A stretch of DNA of 64,000 bases from Ectothiorhodospiraceae bacterium BW-2 (GTDB lineage Bacteria; Pseudomonadota; Gammaproteobacteria; Thiohalomonadales; Thiohalomonadaceae). Every line of letters starts with the position of its first letter. Position 1 is the stretch's first letter. Both the position numbers and the translations under genes were made by a program. Shown here piece after piece: positions 8,693 through 18,509 of this stretch. The DNA is taken from the NCBI GenBank assembly GCA_008375315.1, contig CP032507.1:434001-498000 (forward strand), read 5' to 3'. A model generated the notes under the pieces. That model had not been told where the DNA came from, made no database searches, and worked only from the letters and a program-made list of their open reading frames with translations.

Positions 8693-9895
8693 ATGAAACA
8701 GCTTCGTTTTTCACAAGTGGACTCCGGCCTCGGCTTCTATCTGCTGTTGGCTATTTTAGGTGCAATTAGCGCCGTCGGCCTCTGGGCGACCGCGATTATG
8801 GAGCATGAGGGTCATGTCGTGACCGGCATGAGTAATCAGGTTGTCTGGGGGATGCCACATATCTTTGCCATCTTTCTGATAGTGGCCGCCTCCGGTGCGC
8901 TCAATATCGCCTCTATCGCCTCGGTGTTTGGCAAGAAGTTCTATAAACCGCTAGCTCCGTTGTCGGCTCTGCTCGCCGTCGCCTTGTTAAGCGGGGGGCT
9001 CGCGGTGCTAGTGCTCGATTTAGGCAAGCCCGATCGACTCACCGTTGCCATGACCCAAATGAACTTTAAGTCGATCTTCTCTTGGAATATCATCCTCTAT
9101 AACGGCTTTTTAGCCATTGTGCTGGCCTATATGTGGGTGATGCTCGATAAACCGATGCAAAAATACTCCACCGCCGTCGGAACACTCGCCTTTGTCTGGC
9201 GGCTGGTTCTGACCACTGGTACCGGCTCAATCTTCGGCTTTCTAGTCGCTCGTCAAGGTTATGATGCGGCCATTATGGCACCAATGTTTGTGGTTATGTC
9301 CTTTGCCTACGGTCTGGCCTTCTTCTACATCGTCCTTAGCGCCACCTATCGTATGACGGGAAGGGAGCTTGGCAAAGTGATGATTAATCGGCTGCGACTG
9401 CTGCTAGCTATCTTTATTGCCGGTGCCTTCTACTTTACCGCAGTGCAGCATCTCACTAATCTCTACGCCACCGAGCACCACGGCTTTGAGGCCTTTATCC
9501 TACGGGATGGCGGTATCTATACCACCGTATTCTGGCTCGGCCAAGTTCTCATCGGCTACCTGATCCCCTTTGCACTGCTGCTCTATCCGGCAACCGCTCA
9601 GAGTCGTTGCGGTGTCGCTTTCGCCTCCTTTCTAGTCATTATCGGTGGTTTCGCCCAAATGTATGTGACAGTCATTGGTGGCCAAGCCTATCCACTACAA
9701 CTCTTCCCCGGCTATGAGGTGAGCAGTAGCTTCTACGATGGCGTTGTTGCTGACTACAGCCCTAGCTCTTACGAGACACTGCTCGGCTTTTTGGGCATCT
9801 CGCTAGCGCTGATTATTGTCACCATCGCGGTGCGTAATCTACGCTTGCTACCGGTCTCACTTGCCGATGCCGCCATCGATCCACACCACAAGTAA
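8693..9895 (+). CDS. dsrP: DsrP, NrfD-like membrane subunit
   Basis: This 400-residue polytopic membrane protein of the NrfD/PsrC family has about ten hydrophobic segments. With DsrO it forms the quinone-interacting module of DsrMKJOP. It starts MKQLRFSQVDSGLGFYLLL and shows family-like stretches such as LDLGKPDRL and FSWNIILYNGFLA. It is the last gene before a strong terminator at 9911-9935, so it closes the dsr transcript. Confidence 0.93.
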   Translation: MKQLRFSQVDSGLGFYLLLAILGAISAVGLWATAIMEHEGHVVTGMSNQVVWGMPHIFAIFLIVAASGALNIASIASVFGKKFYKPLAPLSALLAVALLSGGLAVLVLDLGKPDRLTVAMTQMNFKSIFSWNIILYNGFLAIVLAYMWVMLDKPMQKYSTAVGTLAFVWRLVLTTGTGSIFGFLVARQGYDAAIMAPMFVVMSFAYGLAFFYIVLSATYRMTGRELGKVMINRLRLLLAIFIAGAFYFTAVQHLTNLYATEHHGFEAFILRDGGIYTTVFWLGQVLIGYLIPFALLLYPATAQSRCGVAFASFLVIIGGFAQMYVTVIGGQAYPLQLFPGYEVSSSFYDGVVADYSPSSYETLLGFLGISLALIIVTIAVRNLRLLPVSLADAAIDPHHK

Positions 9896-9910
9896 CTTCC
9901 CACACACCTT

Positions 9911-9935
9911 AACCGGCCTTCTGGCCGGTTTTTTG
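9911..9935 (+). terminator. Rho-independent terminator after dsrP
   Basis: The perfect 8-bp stem aaccggcc (9911-9918) / ggccggtt (9923-9930) has a 4-nt loop ttct and is followed by a T-rich tract (gttttttgttt). It lies 15 nt beyond the dsrP stop and marks the 3' end of the dsr operon. Confidence 0.93.
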
Positions 9936-10000
9936 TTTGTAGGCTTTTTTCTCCCTCTATCTGACCCTATTTAAGCGGTTACCACAACCAATCAGGAACG

Positions 10001-10999
10001 ATGACCATGCAGCAAGAACACCCCTTTGCAGAGATTATTCGTATTTTGGGCAAAGGCCGTAATGGCTCCCGAGGTCTCACTTATGATGAGGCTTATCGGG
10101 CGATGAGTATGATCATGGCCGAAGAGGTCGAACCGGTTCAGCTCGGTGCCTTTTTAATGTTAATGCGAGTCAAAGAGGAGAGTCCTGAAGAGGTCGCCGC
10201 TGCCGTCAATGCCATTAAACCGACGCTTACTATTCCGACCGATATGCCGACTGTCGATATCGACTGGTCCTCCTATGCCGGTAAAAAGCGGGTACTACCA
10301 TGGTATCTGCTCGCGACACTCTTAATGGCTCAAAATGGGCTGAAGATCTTTATGCATGGTGCCAGTGGCCATACCGCCGGCCGCATCTACACTAAAAATA
10401 TCCTGCCACAGCTCGGTCTTGAACCGGCCACATCGCTCGATGAGGCCAAAACCCAGCTACAGCAGCACAACTTTAGCTATATCGATTTAGAGCACCTATC
10501 CCCTAAACTGCACCAAATAATAGAGATGCGGCCCCTACTAGGACTACGCTCTCCAGTACACACTATCGCCAGACTATTAAACCCGCTCGATGCTGAGACC
10601 GTCATGCAGGGTATCTTCCACCCCGGCTACCGACCCACCCATCAAGAGGCCGGACTGAAGCTAAATATCCCCCATCTAGCGGTCATTAAAGGGGAGGGAG
10701 GAGAGATTGAACGCAATCCCGACCAGCCGCTACTCATTCAGAGTGTCCATAACGGCACCCTGAGCGAAGAGGAGTGGCCGGCGATGTTTGACAAACGCCA
10801 CACCCGCTCCGATGAGCTTATCGTTGACAATATGGTACAGCTATGGCGTGGTGAGTTAGAGGATGAGTATGCCGAAGCGGCCACTATCGGCACGGTCGCA
10901 GTGGCCCTCTATACCCTACAGCGATCTGCGAATCGGGAGGAGGCAGAGGCCACCGCTCAACAGTGGTGGCAGCAGCGAGATAGAGAGCGACTATTTTAA
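10001..10999 (+). CDS. TrpD2/YbiB-like glycosyltransferase family 3 protein
   Basis: This 332-residue protein has the anthranilate phosphoribosyltransferase fold. The helical N-terminal domain (LTYDEAYRAMSMIMAEEVEPVQ, read in parts) and FMHGASGHTAGRIYTKN match TrpD/YbiB relatives. The glycine-rich PRPP loop (GTGGDG in real TrpD) is replaced by WSSYAGKKRVLPW. The protein is therefore unlikely to make phosphoribosyl-anthranilate and fits TrpD2/YbiB, a group linked to nucleic-acid binding. It starts at ATG 10001 after AGGAACG, behind the dsr terminator, and lies 15 nt before the dsrN-like gene. Its role here is unknown. Confidence 0.82.
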   Translation: MTMQQEHPFAEIIRILGKGRNGSRGLTYDEAYRAMSMIMAEEVEPVQLGAFLMLMRVKEESPEEVAAAVNAIKPTLTIPTDMPTVDIDWSSYAGKKRVLPWYLLATLLMAQNGLKIFMHGASGHTAGRIYTKNILPQLGLEPATSLDEAKTQLQQHNFSYIDLEHLSPKLHQIIEMRPLLGLRSPVHTIARLLNPLDAETVMQGIFHPGYRPTHQEAGLKLNIPHLAVIKGEGGEIERNPDQPLLIQSVHNGTLSEEEWPAMFDKRHTRSDELIVDNMVQLWRGELEDEYAEAATIGTVAVALYTLQRSANREEAEATAQQWWQQRDRERLF

Positions 11000-11014
11000 C
11001 CCCCCTCCCCTACC

Positions 11015-12388
11015 GTGCAAGCTCTCTACCTTGCCGCACCGCATAAGTCATCCGGCAAGACCACTATCACTATCGCCCTAGCCGCTACCCTCACGGCTAG
11101 GGGGAGTGTTACGCAGCTATTTAAAAAGGGGCCTGACTATATCGATCCGATGTGGCACCAGAGCGCCTCTAATCGCCCCGGAGTTAATCTCGACTTCCAT
11201 ACGCTAACTCAGGCTGAGATAGTAGCTCGGTTTCACCACTATAGCCGTGATGCCGATTTTGCCATCGTTGAGGGCAATATGGGGCTCTTCGATAGCCTTG
11301 ATGTCGCTGGCCATGAGAGTAATGCCGAGCTAGCAAAACTGCTACAGACGCCGGTCGTATTAGTGGTTGATGCTAAGGGGGCAACCCGTAGCTGGGTTGC
11401 AATGATTCAGGGGCTGCAACAGTTTGATCCCGAGCTAAAGTTCTGTGGTCTGATATTTAACAATGTGGCAGGAGAGCGCCATCGCCAACGGCTACAGCAG
11501 GTGGTAGAGCACTACCTTGATACACCATTGCTAGGGGCGCTACTACGCGATCCCGCGCTCAATATTGATGAGCGCCATTTAGGATTAATTCCCAGCCCTG
11601 AGTGTAGCCAGAGTCGTCCCATTATTGAGCGCCTAATCAGTAGCGCTAGCGAACAGATCGATATTGATCTGCTATGTGAGCAGTTAACTGACTATCCGCT
11701 CCCCTCCCCCTCGCCCCCCCGCTGCCATAGTCGCGTAGCCCATCTACGCATCGCCATTGCCCGCGATGAGGCGTTTAATTTCTACTACACCACCGATCTC
11801 GACTACTTCCAGCGCTGTGGCGTTGAACTAGTCCCCTTTAGCCCGATTCGCGATCCCCAACTGCCACCCAATATTGACGCACTATTGATTGGCGGCGGTT
11901 TCCCTGAGAACTTTGCCGCTGAACTAGCGGCCAATCGGATGCTACGACACCAGATAGCAGCCAAAATTGAGGCAGGCCTACCCACCTATGCCGAGTGCGG
12001 CGGGCTTATCTACCTCTCTAAATCGCTACAACAATCTCAGCGCCGAGATAGCCTGATCGGCGTTATCCCCGCTAGCTGTCAACTACACTCCAAACCGGTA
12101 GGGCGCGGCTACGCCCGTTTTACCCCGACAGCGAACCACCCCTGGCCTTTGGCCAGAGCCCACCAGCAGCCGGTGGCGGCACACGAATTTCATTATAGCG
12201 ATATTCAGTTTCACTCTAACACTCCAAAGTGGCAACCTGCCTATCAACTCCAACGAGGTCACGGCATCGGTAATCGACTCGATGGTTACTGCCATCACAA
12301 CCTACTCGCCAGTTATCTCCACCTACAACATAGCCAAAATTTCCCGTGGATAGACTACTTTATCGATTTTATTCAGCGGGTTAAGTAG
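11015..12388 (+). CDS. dsrN: Cobyrinate a,c-diamide synthase family protein, DsrN-like
   Basis: This 457-residue protein belongs to the CbiA/CobB family. The N-terminal dethiobiotin-synthetase-like ATPase domain has the P-loop SSGKTTI (about 11-17) and VEGNMGLFD. The C-terminal class I glutamine amidotransferase-like domain has the nucleophile Cys in YAECGGLIYLS and HEFHYSD near the end. In Allochromatium, dsrN follows dsrP and is proposed to amidate siroheme to siroamide for DsrAB. The position supports the dsrN name, but a cobalamin enzyme cannot be excluded from sequence alone. The start is GTG, 15 nt after the TrpD2-like gene. It is convergent with the next gene, 49 nt away. Confidence 0.85.
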   Translation: MQALYLAAPHKSSGKTTITIALAATLTARGSVTQLFKKGPDYIDPMWHQSASNRPGVNLDFHTLTQAEIVARFHHYSRDADFAIVEGNMGLFDSLDVAGHESNAELAKLLQTPVVLVVDAKGATRSWVAMIQGLQQFDPELKFCGLIFNNVAGERHRQRLQQVVEHYLDTPLLGALLRDPALNIDERHLGLIPSPECSQSRPIIERLISSASEQIDIDLLCEQLTDYPLPSPSPPRCHSRVAHLRIAIARDEAFNFYYTTDLDYFQRCGVELVPFSPIRDPQLPPNIDALLIGGGFPENFAAELAANRMLRHQIAAKIEAGLPTYAECGGLIYLSKSLQQSQRRDSLIGVIPASCQLHSKPVGRGYARFTPTANHPWPLARAHQQPVAAHEFHYSDIQFHSNTPKWQPAYQLQRGHGIGNRLDGYCHHNLLASYLHLQHSQNFPWIDYFIDFIQRVK

Positions 12389-12437
12389 CCTCCATTCCAA
12401 CCCTACCCCCCCAGCGACTCACTCAGAGTAAGGGTTA

Positions 12438-14282
12438 TCATGACTCAATATAAAGCGATGATGGCTCCCCATGAATGAATACCCGCTCTTGGGCGGTTAC
12501 CGTAGGAAGATATCCCGACATCAGCTCAAAGCCCCTAGGGTTATCAATATACATTTTTTCACAATATAGCTGTTCACCATAGGTATGGCAGCAGCGCTGG
12601 TGTAGCAGCAACCACTGCCTTAACTTAGAGTCGATATCCTGCTCTGGATCACCATCATAGCTCTCGACATAGACTAGTCCTGTCTCAGGGTGAATTTGTA
12701 AAAAAGCTAGCGCCCGTTCAGCACTAGCGCTATCACGAAAATCGCCGCAGTAGAGCTGTTCGATCTCAAGTGGCTCATCGTTGTAGCCGGGCTGCATCAG
12801 CCGTGGGACAGGAAACACACGAGGAAACTGTTGATAGTTAAGATGGTGTAGCAGCAAAGTTTGATGGGCAGCCCGATAGCTAGCGGCATACTCTTTGCGG
12901 GCACCATAGAGTACACCGTTATAGCCAGAGAGAGTATTCACGGTAAGCGAGCTATCACTCACTCGTGCTATGGCACTAATAGCATCGAGCTCTGCTATCC
13001 GCTCGGCTCCAAAACAGCGCTGCAAACGGTGATAAAACTCGGTATCGGCCCCAAAACGCACCTCATCCCAGCCTCCGAGCTGGCTAAAGACCAGTTTACG
13101 ACACATCAGTGAGGAGATATTTAGTTGTCGATAGTAGGGCTGCCCGCGACGAATAAGTTGCAAATCGGGCGTGGCCCGTAACCACGAGGCGATATTAGCC
13201 ACAAAGTCAGGATTAGCTAGTAGCTGTTGTACCTGTAGCTCAATCTTTTGTGGATGGTGCCAATCATCCGCATCGGCTACGGTCATTAACTCCCCGCTCG
13301 CCTGCTGCAATGCTAGATTACGGCTGTGATAGGGACCGCTATTTTGCCGCTTAGCGATGATTTTAATACGGCTATCGCTTTGGGCTATCGGCTCTATTTG
13401 CGCTAAGGTCGTGTCAGTGCTGGCATCATCGACCACAATTAGCTCTAAATTGCGCCAGCTCTGCTGCTGTAACGACTGCAGAGCCGTTTTAATCGTTGCT
13501 GCTGCATTGTAACAGGCGATAATAACTGTCACCTTTACCGTCGCGTTAACGGTCGATATCTTTACCGGATTGAACGGTGTCAAACTATCAAATAGCGTAT
13601 GGTTACCCTCGCCGATAGCCACCGTTGCCAAGCCAGCCTCAGCAAAAATAGCATTAAGCGCCTCGATTTTGGCCGTCGCAGTCGCTGCGCGGTGCAGCTG
13701 CTGCGCTAGGTAGTCAACATAGAGTGAATTATCCCGATTCGGTGGCGGTTGCGGCGTATCCTGTTGACGCTGCGCTGCTAGCTCCGCTGTTAATAACGGC
13801 AGATAGTGCTGTAGAGAGTCTGGTAGATCTGTCGCCGCTAATAGGGTATCTAGATCTTTTTGGGCTTGTAGCTGTACCGCTGTATCGGTTTGATCGAGCC
13901 GAAGCAGTAGCAGTGCCCAGTGAGCGTGGAGTGCTAACTGGCGCTCTGCGCCTGTCAGTGCGATAAGATCAACCACCGCCTGTTCACCATAACCGGGGTT
14001 ACGCGCTTTAACCATTAAACGGCGTACCGGCTGGGGAATTGAGTGGTGCCAGTAGGGTTGCGTTGGCGTCCGAATGGTAAAGGGGAGTGGTTTGGGTCGA
14101 TTTCGTAGCTGTTGACAGAGGCCATCGGGGGAGCATCTCATCCGCCGCGCCAGCAGTTGTAGGTTGAGTTGCAGTAGTGGCTGCAACACGGAATAGCGCC
14201 GTAATGCCCGACAGTAGAGCGTTTGTGCCAACGGGTAGTCCCCACAGCGAAAAGCGAGATTGGCTAGCTGTAACAGTCGCAT
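12438..14282 (-). CDS. Glycosyltransferase family 2 with helical-repeat N-terminus
   Basis: About 614 residues from the ATG at 14282. The N-terminal ~240 residues are TPR-like (LLQLANLAFRCGDYPLAQTLY). The GT2 domain follows, with VTVIIACYNAAATIKTALQSL, the metal-binding VVDDASTD and VADADDWHHPQK. It is closely related in layout to its upstream neighbour, suggesting duplication. A longer TTG start at 14309 would overlap that neighbour by 20 nt. I prefer ATG 14282 because it starts directly before the conserved LLQLANLAF helix. It is last in the - strand polysaccharide run. Sugar specificity is unknown. Confidence 0.85.
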   Translation of the reverse strand: MRLLQLANLAFRCGDYPLAQTLYCRALRRYSVLQPLLQLNLQLLARRMRCSPDGLCQQLRNRPKPLPFTIRTPTQPYWHHSIPQPVRRLMVKARNPGYGEQAVVDLIALTGAERQLALHAHWALLLLRLDQTDTAVQLQAQKDLDTLLAATDLPDSLQHYLPLLTAELAAQRQQDTPQPPPNRDNSLYVDYLAQQLHRAATATAKIEALNAIFAEAGLATVAIGEGNHTLFDSLTPFNPVKISTVNATVKVTVIIACYNAAATIKTALQSLQQQSWRNLELIVVDDASTDTTLAQIEPIAQSDSRIKIIAKRQNSGPYHSRNLALQQASGELMTVADADDWHHPQKIELQVQQLLANPDFVANIASWLRATPDLQLIRRGQPYYRQLNISSLMCRKLVFSQLGGWDEVRFGADTEFYHRLQRCFGAERIAELDAISAIARVSDSSLTVNTLSGYNGVLYGARKEYAASYRAAHQTLLLHHLNYQQFPRVFPVPRLMQPGYNDEPLEIEQLYCGDFRDSASAERALAFLQIHPETGLVYVESYDGDPEQDIDSKLRQWLLLHQRCCHTYGEQLYCEKMYIDNPRGFELMSGYLPTVTAQERVFIHGEPSSLYIES

Positions 14283-14289
14283 TGACAGG

Positions 14290-16287
14290 TTAGGCAAATT
14301 GCGGCGCAAGCTTAAAACAGTATTGACAAGTCACCATAAGTGCCTGCCACTGCGCTATGTCAGCCATCACTCCACCACTCCAAATCGTCACGCTCTTAGC
14401 TGACTCCATATCAGGAGTGTGATCGACCTGATACTGCAGCAGCGCTAAACCGGCAATCCATACCCTATTAACAGCCAGACGCTGGCCATGGACAACCGGT
14501 TCAACTGAACGCTGTTGTAACAGATAAAAATAATCATAATCAAACGGCTGTTCCGGTTGCGACAATTCAGGCCAGTGTAATAAGCCAATAGGGGTCTCAG
14601 GCGGCAGCGATTGTAGTGCCTGCTGTAGATCAGGCGGTAACGGTTGACGATAGTCAGCAATCAGCAGTAGTTCAAGCTTAAACTTCGCCTGATCCCCTAA
14701 CAGCAGTCGTGGCACTTTAAAAGGGCGATCATTAAGTTTCGGATCAAGAGAGAGCGAGTCGGCCTGACAGTGCCAGTAGCTTTGATTCTGACGATAGATA
14801 TAGCGCAAACCAAACCAGAGCGTGCGCACATGAGTGATCTGTGATCGGGTTAACGAGTTGTCACTATCTAGGGCAAAAGCAAGCGGTAGCTGCGGTTCGA
14901 TAAAAGCGACCGTCCCCTCCCCCGCCAGATGACAGAGCCGCCGTAGCAGCTCACTATCAGCCGAAACCCGTACTGAATCCCAACCCCCTAGCTGTTGCAA
15001 GGCACTGCGGCGATAGATCAATGACACATAGCTTTGATGAATTAGCGTTGGATTAAGGCGCCAGTTATGGCGAAAATTGAGCTGCGAATCAACCCGCACC
15101 CAATAGCTCCCGACAGCCTGTAGCTGATCGTTATGCAGTAGCTGCTCCATCTGCCGCTGTAGCTTCTGCGGATGGGACCAGTCATCGCTATCGTGGGTGG
15201 TAATAAAGTCACCTTTCGCTAATGCCAATGCCCGGTTACGCGCCACATAAGGGCCGCTGTTCTGTTTTAGCTGTATCAGTTTCAGGCGCGAATCGTGTGC
15301 AGCAAGCTGTTGTACCACAGCTACGGTAGCATCGCTACTGTTATCATCGACCACGATTAGCTCTAAATTGCGCCAACTCTGCTGTAAAACAGCACTAATC
15401 GCCGTGATAATTCGATCTGCCCCATTATGAACCGGCATAATCACACTAATGCAATAGGGACTATCAACAGCGTGAGCCGTTGCGGTCAGATTATGCAGGC
15501 CAAGTGGCTGCTGCCGATCTTTTTTCTGAACGGGTACCAGTTGATGGCGCTGTAGTAGCTGATTAAGCTGTTGTAATTTAAGATCTTCGTGCTGTTGCAG
15601 TGTCACCAATACCAGCCTGAGATCGCTGTCATCAGGGTGGCGTTGCCGATAACCCTCAACCCATTTAAGTGCCCGCTGTCGCTGCTGCAGTTCGGTATAA
15701 CCGTAGGCAAACAGTAGCGCCACCTCTTTACTCTCTGCCCATGTTTGCCCTAGCGTTACGAGTCGCTGGCCATACTCCAATAGCTGCGACCACTGCTGCT
15801 GAAACGAGCACCAACGCGCTAACTCTAATCCGGCGCGAAAGCGATACTCTTGCGGCGCTGTGATGTTATTTAATAACCTCTCCAGCCCATCTATTGCCGG
15901 GCGTGACAGACCACCCCATAACGCACTGACGATTAATTCAGTATGGCGTTGTAAATGAGCGTCTGTCGAAACAGTGCCTGATGCGGTAAAACCGGATTGA
16001 GGTGCAGTGGCCTCGACCCCCCGTTGCTGCTCAGAGTACGGCAGATTATCGCGGCGAATGAGTGCCGCAAAGTAGCACTGATCAGCATACTCCAATTGTG
16101 GCCAGAGCCGTTGCCATGCGGTAACAAAATCGGCTTGCGTCGCAGCGATAGTGAGTAGTGGACGGTGAATTAGCGCTAAAGTACGAATACGGCTAATAAC
16201 AACCCTTTTTTTCAGCTGCGGTAACGATTCAGGTAGTGCCATGACTGCGTGGCGGAGCTGGGTGAGTGGGGCTGATAGTTTCACCAA
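14290..16287 (-). CDS. Glycosyltransferase family 2 with helical-repeat N-terminus
   Basis: This protein of about 665 residues has a long helical, TPR-like N-terminal region (about 1-275). A GT2 domain follows with ISVIMPVHNGADRIITAI, VVDDNSSDATV and THDSDDWSHPQK, then a variable C-terminal region. It is a paralog of the next gene (14282 downward), with near-identical phrases QQSWRNLELIVVDD and QNSGPY. It should add a sugar to the surface polysaccharide from the cytoplasmic side. The start is ambiguous between adjacent TTG (16287) and GTG (16284). A 111-nt gap without a gene separates it from the upstream gene. Confidence 0.86.
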   Translation of the reverse strand: MVKLSAPLTQLRHAVMALPESLPQLKKRVVISRIRTLALIHRPLLTIAATQADFVTAWQRLWPQLEYADQCYFAALIRRDNLPYSEQQRGVEATAPQSGFTASGTVSTDAHLQRHTELIVSALWGGLSRPAIDGLERLLNNITAPQEYRFRAGLELARWCSFQQQWSQLLEYGQRLVTLGQTWAESKEVALLFAYGYTELQQRQRALKWVEGYRQRHPDDSDLRLVLVTLQQHEDLKLQQLNQLLQRHQLVPVQKKDRQQPLGLHNLTATAHAVDSPYCISVIMPVHNGADRIITAISAVLQQSWRNLELIVVDDNSSDATVAVVQQLAAHDSRLKLIQLKQNSGPYVARNRALALAKGDFITTHDSDDWSHPQKLQRQMEQLLHNDQLQAVGSYWVRVDSQLNFRHNWRLNPTLIHQSYVSLIYRRSALQQLGGWDSVRVSADSELLRRLCHLAGEGTVAFIEPQLPLAFALDSDNSLTRSQITHVRTLWFGLRYIYRQNQSYWHCQADSLSLDPKLNDRPFKVPRLLLGDQAKFKLELLLIADYRQPLPPDLQQALQSLPPETPIGLLHWPELSQPEQPFDYDYFYLLQQRSVEPVVHGQRLAVNRVWIAGLALLQYQVDHTPDMESAKSVTIWSGGVMADIAQWQALMVTCQYCFKLAPQFA

Positions 16288-16398
16288 TTGAGTAGAACCT
16301 AATTTACAAATAACATCTGGAAAAGAAGAAGATAATGACTTCCATACTATTGTCTATAACCATAGCCACCCATTCGCCCCTAACTCTCCAAAATCACT

Positions 16399-18507
16399 CT
16401 AAAAATCGTGTCCACTCATCTCGACCCTCTCATAGCCGATCGAGAGCCGCATCGCTAATTCGGTAAACGAGCTCCAGGTACTGCCAAGCAGAGAGCGACA
16501 ACGGCTGAGCAAGATTGCATCGGCCAAGGCATAGATAATTTGATCCTTAGAGCGATCAAACTGAGAGCGAGGCAAAAAGAGGATCCTTTCCCCATAACGC
16601 TGCCGCATCATCTGATAGGTCTGCTCTCGGTCGGTAGCTAAAAAGAACTTCACCTCAGGCTGCTCTTCAATGATCTGATCCATACGGGAGATAAAGTGAC
16701 GATAGTGGCTCTTCTCTCGCCAGTAGTGGAGCTGCTCATGCCCCTTTTGACTCCAGTTCTCGGGAGCATCATAACTCAAGTGATCCAGCCCCTTCCCCCC
16801 TTCCATACGAATATGGACACCAATAGATTGCGACACCCCATAAGGCTCTATGAGTTGAACTACCTCATAATTAGGCTGTAGGGTTTGCAGATAACGATTC
16901 TCCTGATCTGCATCGGCAAGTTCGCTTTTTAGCGCATACGCTGAACGAATGTAGAGATCCTGCCCAACCTGCGGCTCTATCGGGGCAAATTTTTTCGCAC
17001 CGGGTTCTATCTCCATATAGTTATACAGCTTCATTGATCGACTTTGCGCTGTCTGAATAAAGCTCTGTTCTAACACTTCCCCCTGATAGTCAAACAGATC
17101 GCGAAACTGGCAATGACAGTGATGATCTGGCTGCCACACAATCACTAGCTCTCTATCAGTCGCCTGAGCAATCACTGCAGCTGAAGCGATCGCCCGCAGC
17201 CGATTACCTAAGCCATGCTGTGCATCAATATAGAGTCGTCCACCTGAATAGCTCTTAACCTGTGAGCTAGACTGAGGCTGACCCTGTACGCTTCTCTTAA
17301 TCTCAGAAATGGTAATCGTATCGTAATCGAATTTATGCAGCAGATTTTCTGCCTCATGACGCTGCAACTGATAGGCAATCTCTCCACCACGCCAAGAGAG
17401 CATCTCCAACATCGCGTAATATTCGGCATCACATTCAATATGGGGGGCGACCGTGTGGGACGACCTCCCTCTCTGCTTCACTCTCAATTCGTTATCGTAC
17501 TGCGCGGTAATGGTAAACAGAAGCATCATCTGCTGCCTTCCCCAACATGGCATAAGTGCAGCGATATATTTATTGCAGCGAATAGCAAATTGAGTAGAGT
17601 GTCGAAAACGGTTAAAGCGATCATCGGCCTGCGACGGCTCTAGCCGCTCGGCGTGACGGTGCGGTAGATGGTAGAGCGTCGCCGGGTTAACATCGTATCG
17701 CACTACTCCAGCCTGCTGTAGTCGTTGGTAGATATCGTTATCGTCCCAACCGTAACGGGTAAGATACTCATTAAAACCGTTAATCGACAGTAAATCGTGG
17801 CGGTGAATGTAGAAAAAACCGTTAATATGAGCCTGCTCCGAGGCTACTTTTCGCCAGTTACCGGCAATAACACTTTTAGGCAGGAGCTGCTGTTGGGTAA
17901 AAAAGGAGGGGTAGATTAAAATATCAGCATCGGCTTTAATAATTTTATCGTAACTCGCTACCCGAAAACCGAGATTAAAGGCGTAACTAAGAATCCAGCG
18001 CGACTGTCCCTCCACCCGAACAATCTTAACCCGCTCATCATGTAGCTGCTGCTGTTGCAGAAATTGGGTTAGCGGTTCGGTTGAAGACCAGTCAACAATT
18101 ACCACTTCATTAATCGCCTCACAAGCAAGCCAGGAGCGTAATGCCTTAAGCAGATTAGCGTGACGATTCATGGTACAGCTCACCACCGAAATGCCACTAC
18201 CAATCTGCTCGACATAGTTATCGATTCCCCCCCCGACTATGGGGTTAACCTGAGTACCGCGATAATCGGTTTGCCTCTCAAGTAGCGATTCAAACTGCTC
18301 TTTTAAGCGATAGGTGGTCAAAAATTGCTGTAAAAAGGGTCGATAGCGCCGATTTTTAGTCGTCGTCTGCTGCTGCGATAGTGCGGCTAATGCCGTTAAA
18401 TGGTGCTCTAGGGTATCGTGCTGCTGCTGCTTAACCGCAATCCGGGCACCATTAATATGGCACCAAAAGGCGATATCACTCCGTTCTACTCTCTCTCTGG
18501 CCGCCAT
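16399..18507 (-). CDS. Bifunctional GT2-like / fucosyltransferase-like protein
   Basis: 702 residues with two catalytic-looking parts. The first (about 105-330) is GT2/galactosyltransferase-like: ISVVSCTMNRHANLLKAL, VIVDWSSTEP, IKADADILI, and RYGWDDNDIYQRL typical of the acceptor region. The second (about 425-700) starts at RLYIDAQHGLGNRLRAIASA, continues with VHIRMEGGKG and ends with a LLGSTWSSFTELA motif. This resembles NodZ/O-fucosyltransferase-type GT-B enzymes (GLGNR and HxR signatures). Two linked transferases suggest sequential addition of two sugars. It lies 2 nt after the neighbouring gene. Fucose specificity is inferred from motifs only. Confidence 0.72.
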   Translation of the reverse strand: MAARERVERSDIAFWCHINGARIAVKQQQHDTLEHHLTALAALSQQQTTTKNRRYRPFLQQFLTTYRLKEQFESLLERQTDYRGTQVNPIVGGGIDNYVEQIGSGISVVSCTMNRHANLLKALRSWLACEAINEVVIVDWSSTEPLTQFLQQQQLHDERVKIVRVEGQSRWILSYAFNLGFRVASYDKIIKADADILIYPSFFTQQQLLPKSVIAGNWRKVASEQAHINGFFYIHRHDLLSINGFNEYLTRYGWDDNDIYQRLQQAGVVRYDVNPATLYHLPHRHAERLEPSQADDRFNRFRHSTQFAIRCNKYIAALMPCWGRQQMMLLFTITAQYDNELRVKQRGRSSHTVAPHIECDAEYYAMLEMLSWRGGEIAYQLQRHEAENLLHKFDYDTITISEIKRSVQGQPQSSSQVKSYSGGRLYIDAQHGLGNRLRAIASAAVIAQATDRELVIVWQPDHHCHCQFRDLFDYQGEVLEQSFIQTAQSRSMKLYNYMEIEPGAKKFAPIEPQVGQDLYIRSAYALKSELADADQENRYLQTLQPNYEVVQLIEPYGVSQSIGVHIRMEGGKGLDHLSYDAPENWSQKGHEQLHYWREKSHYRHFISRMDQIIEEQPEVKFFLATDREQTYQMMRQRYGERILFLPRSQFDRSKDQIIYALADAILLSRCRSLLGSTWSSFTELAMRLSIGYERVEMSGHDF

Positions 18508-18509
18508 GG

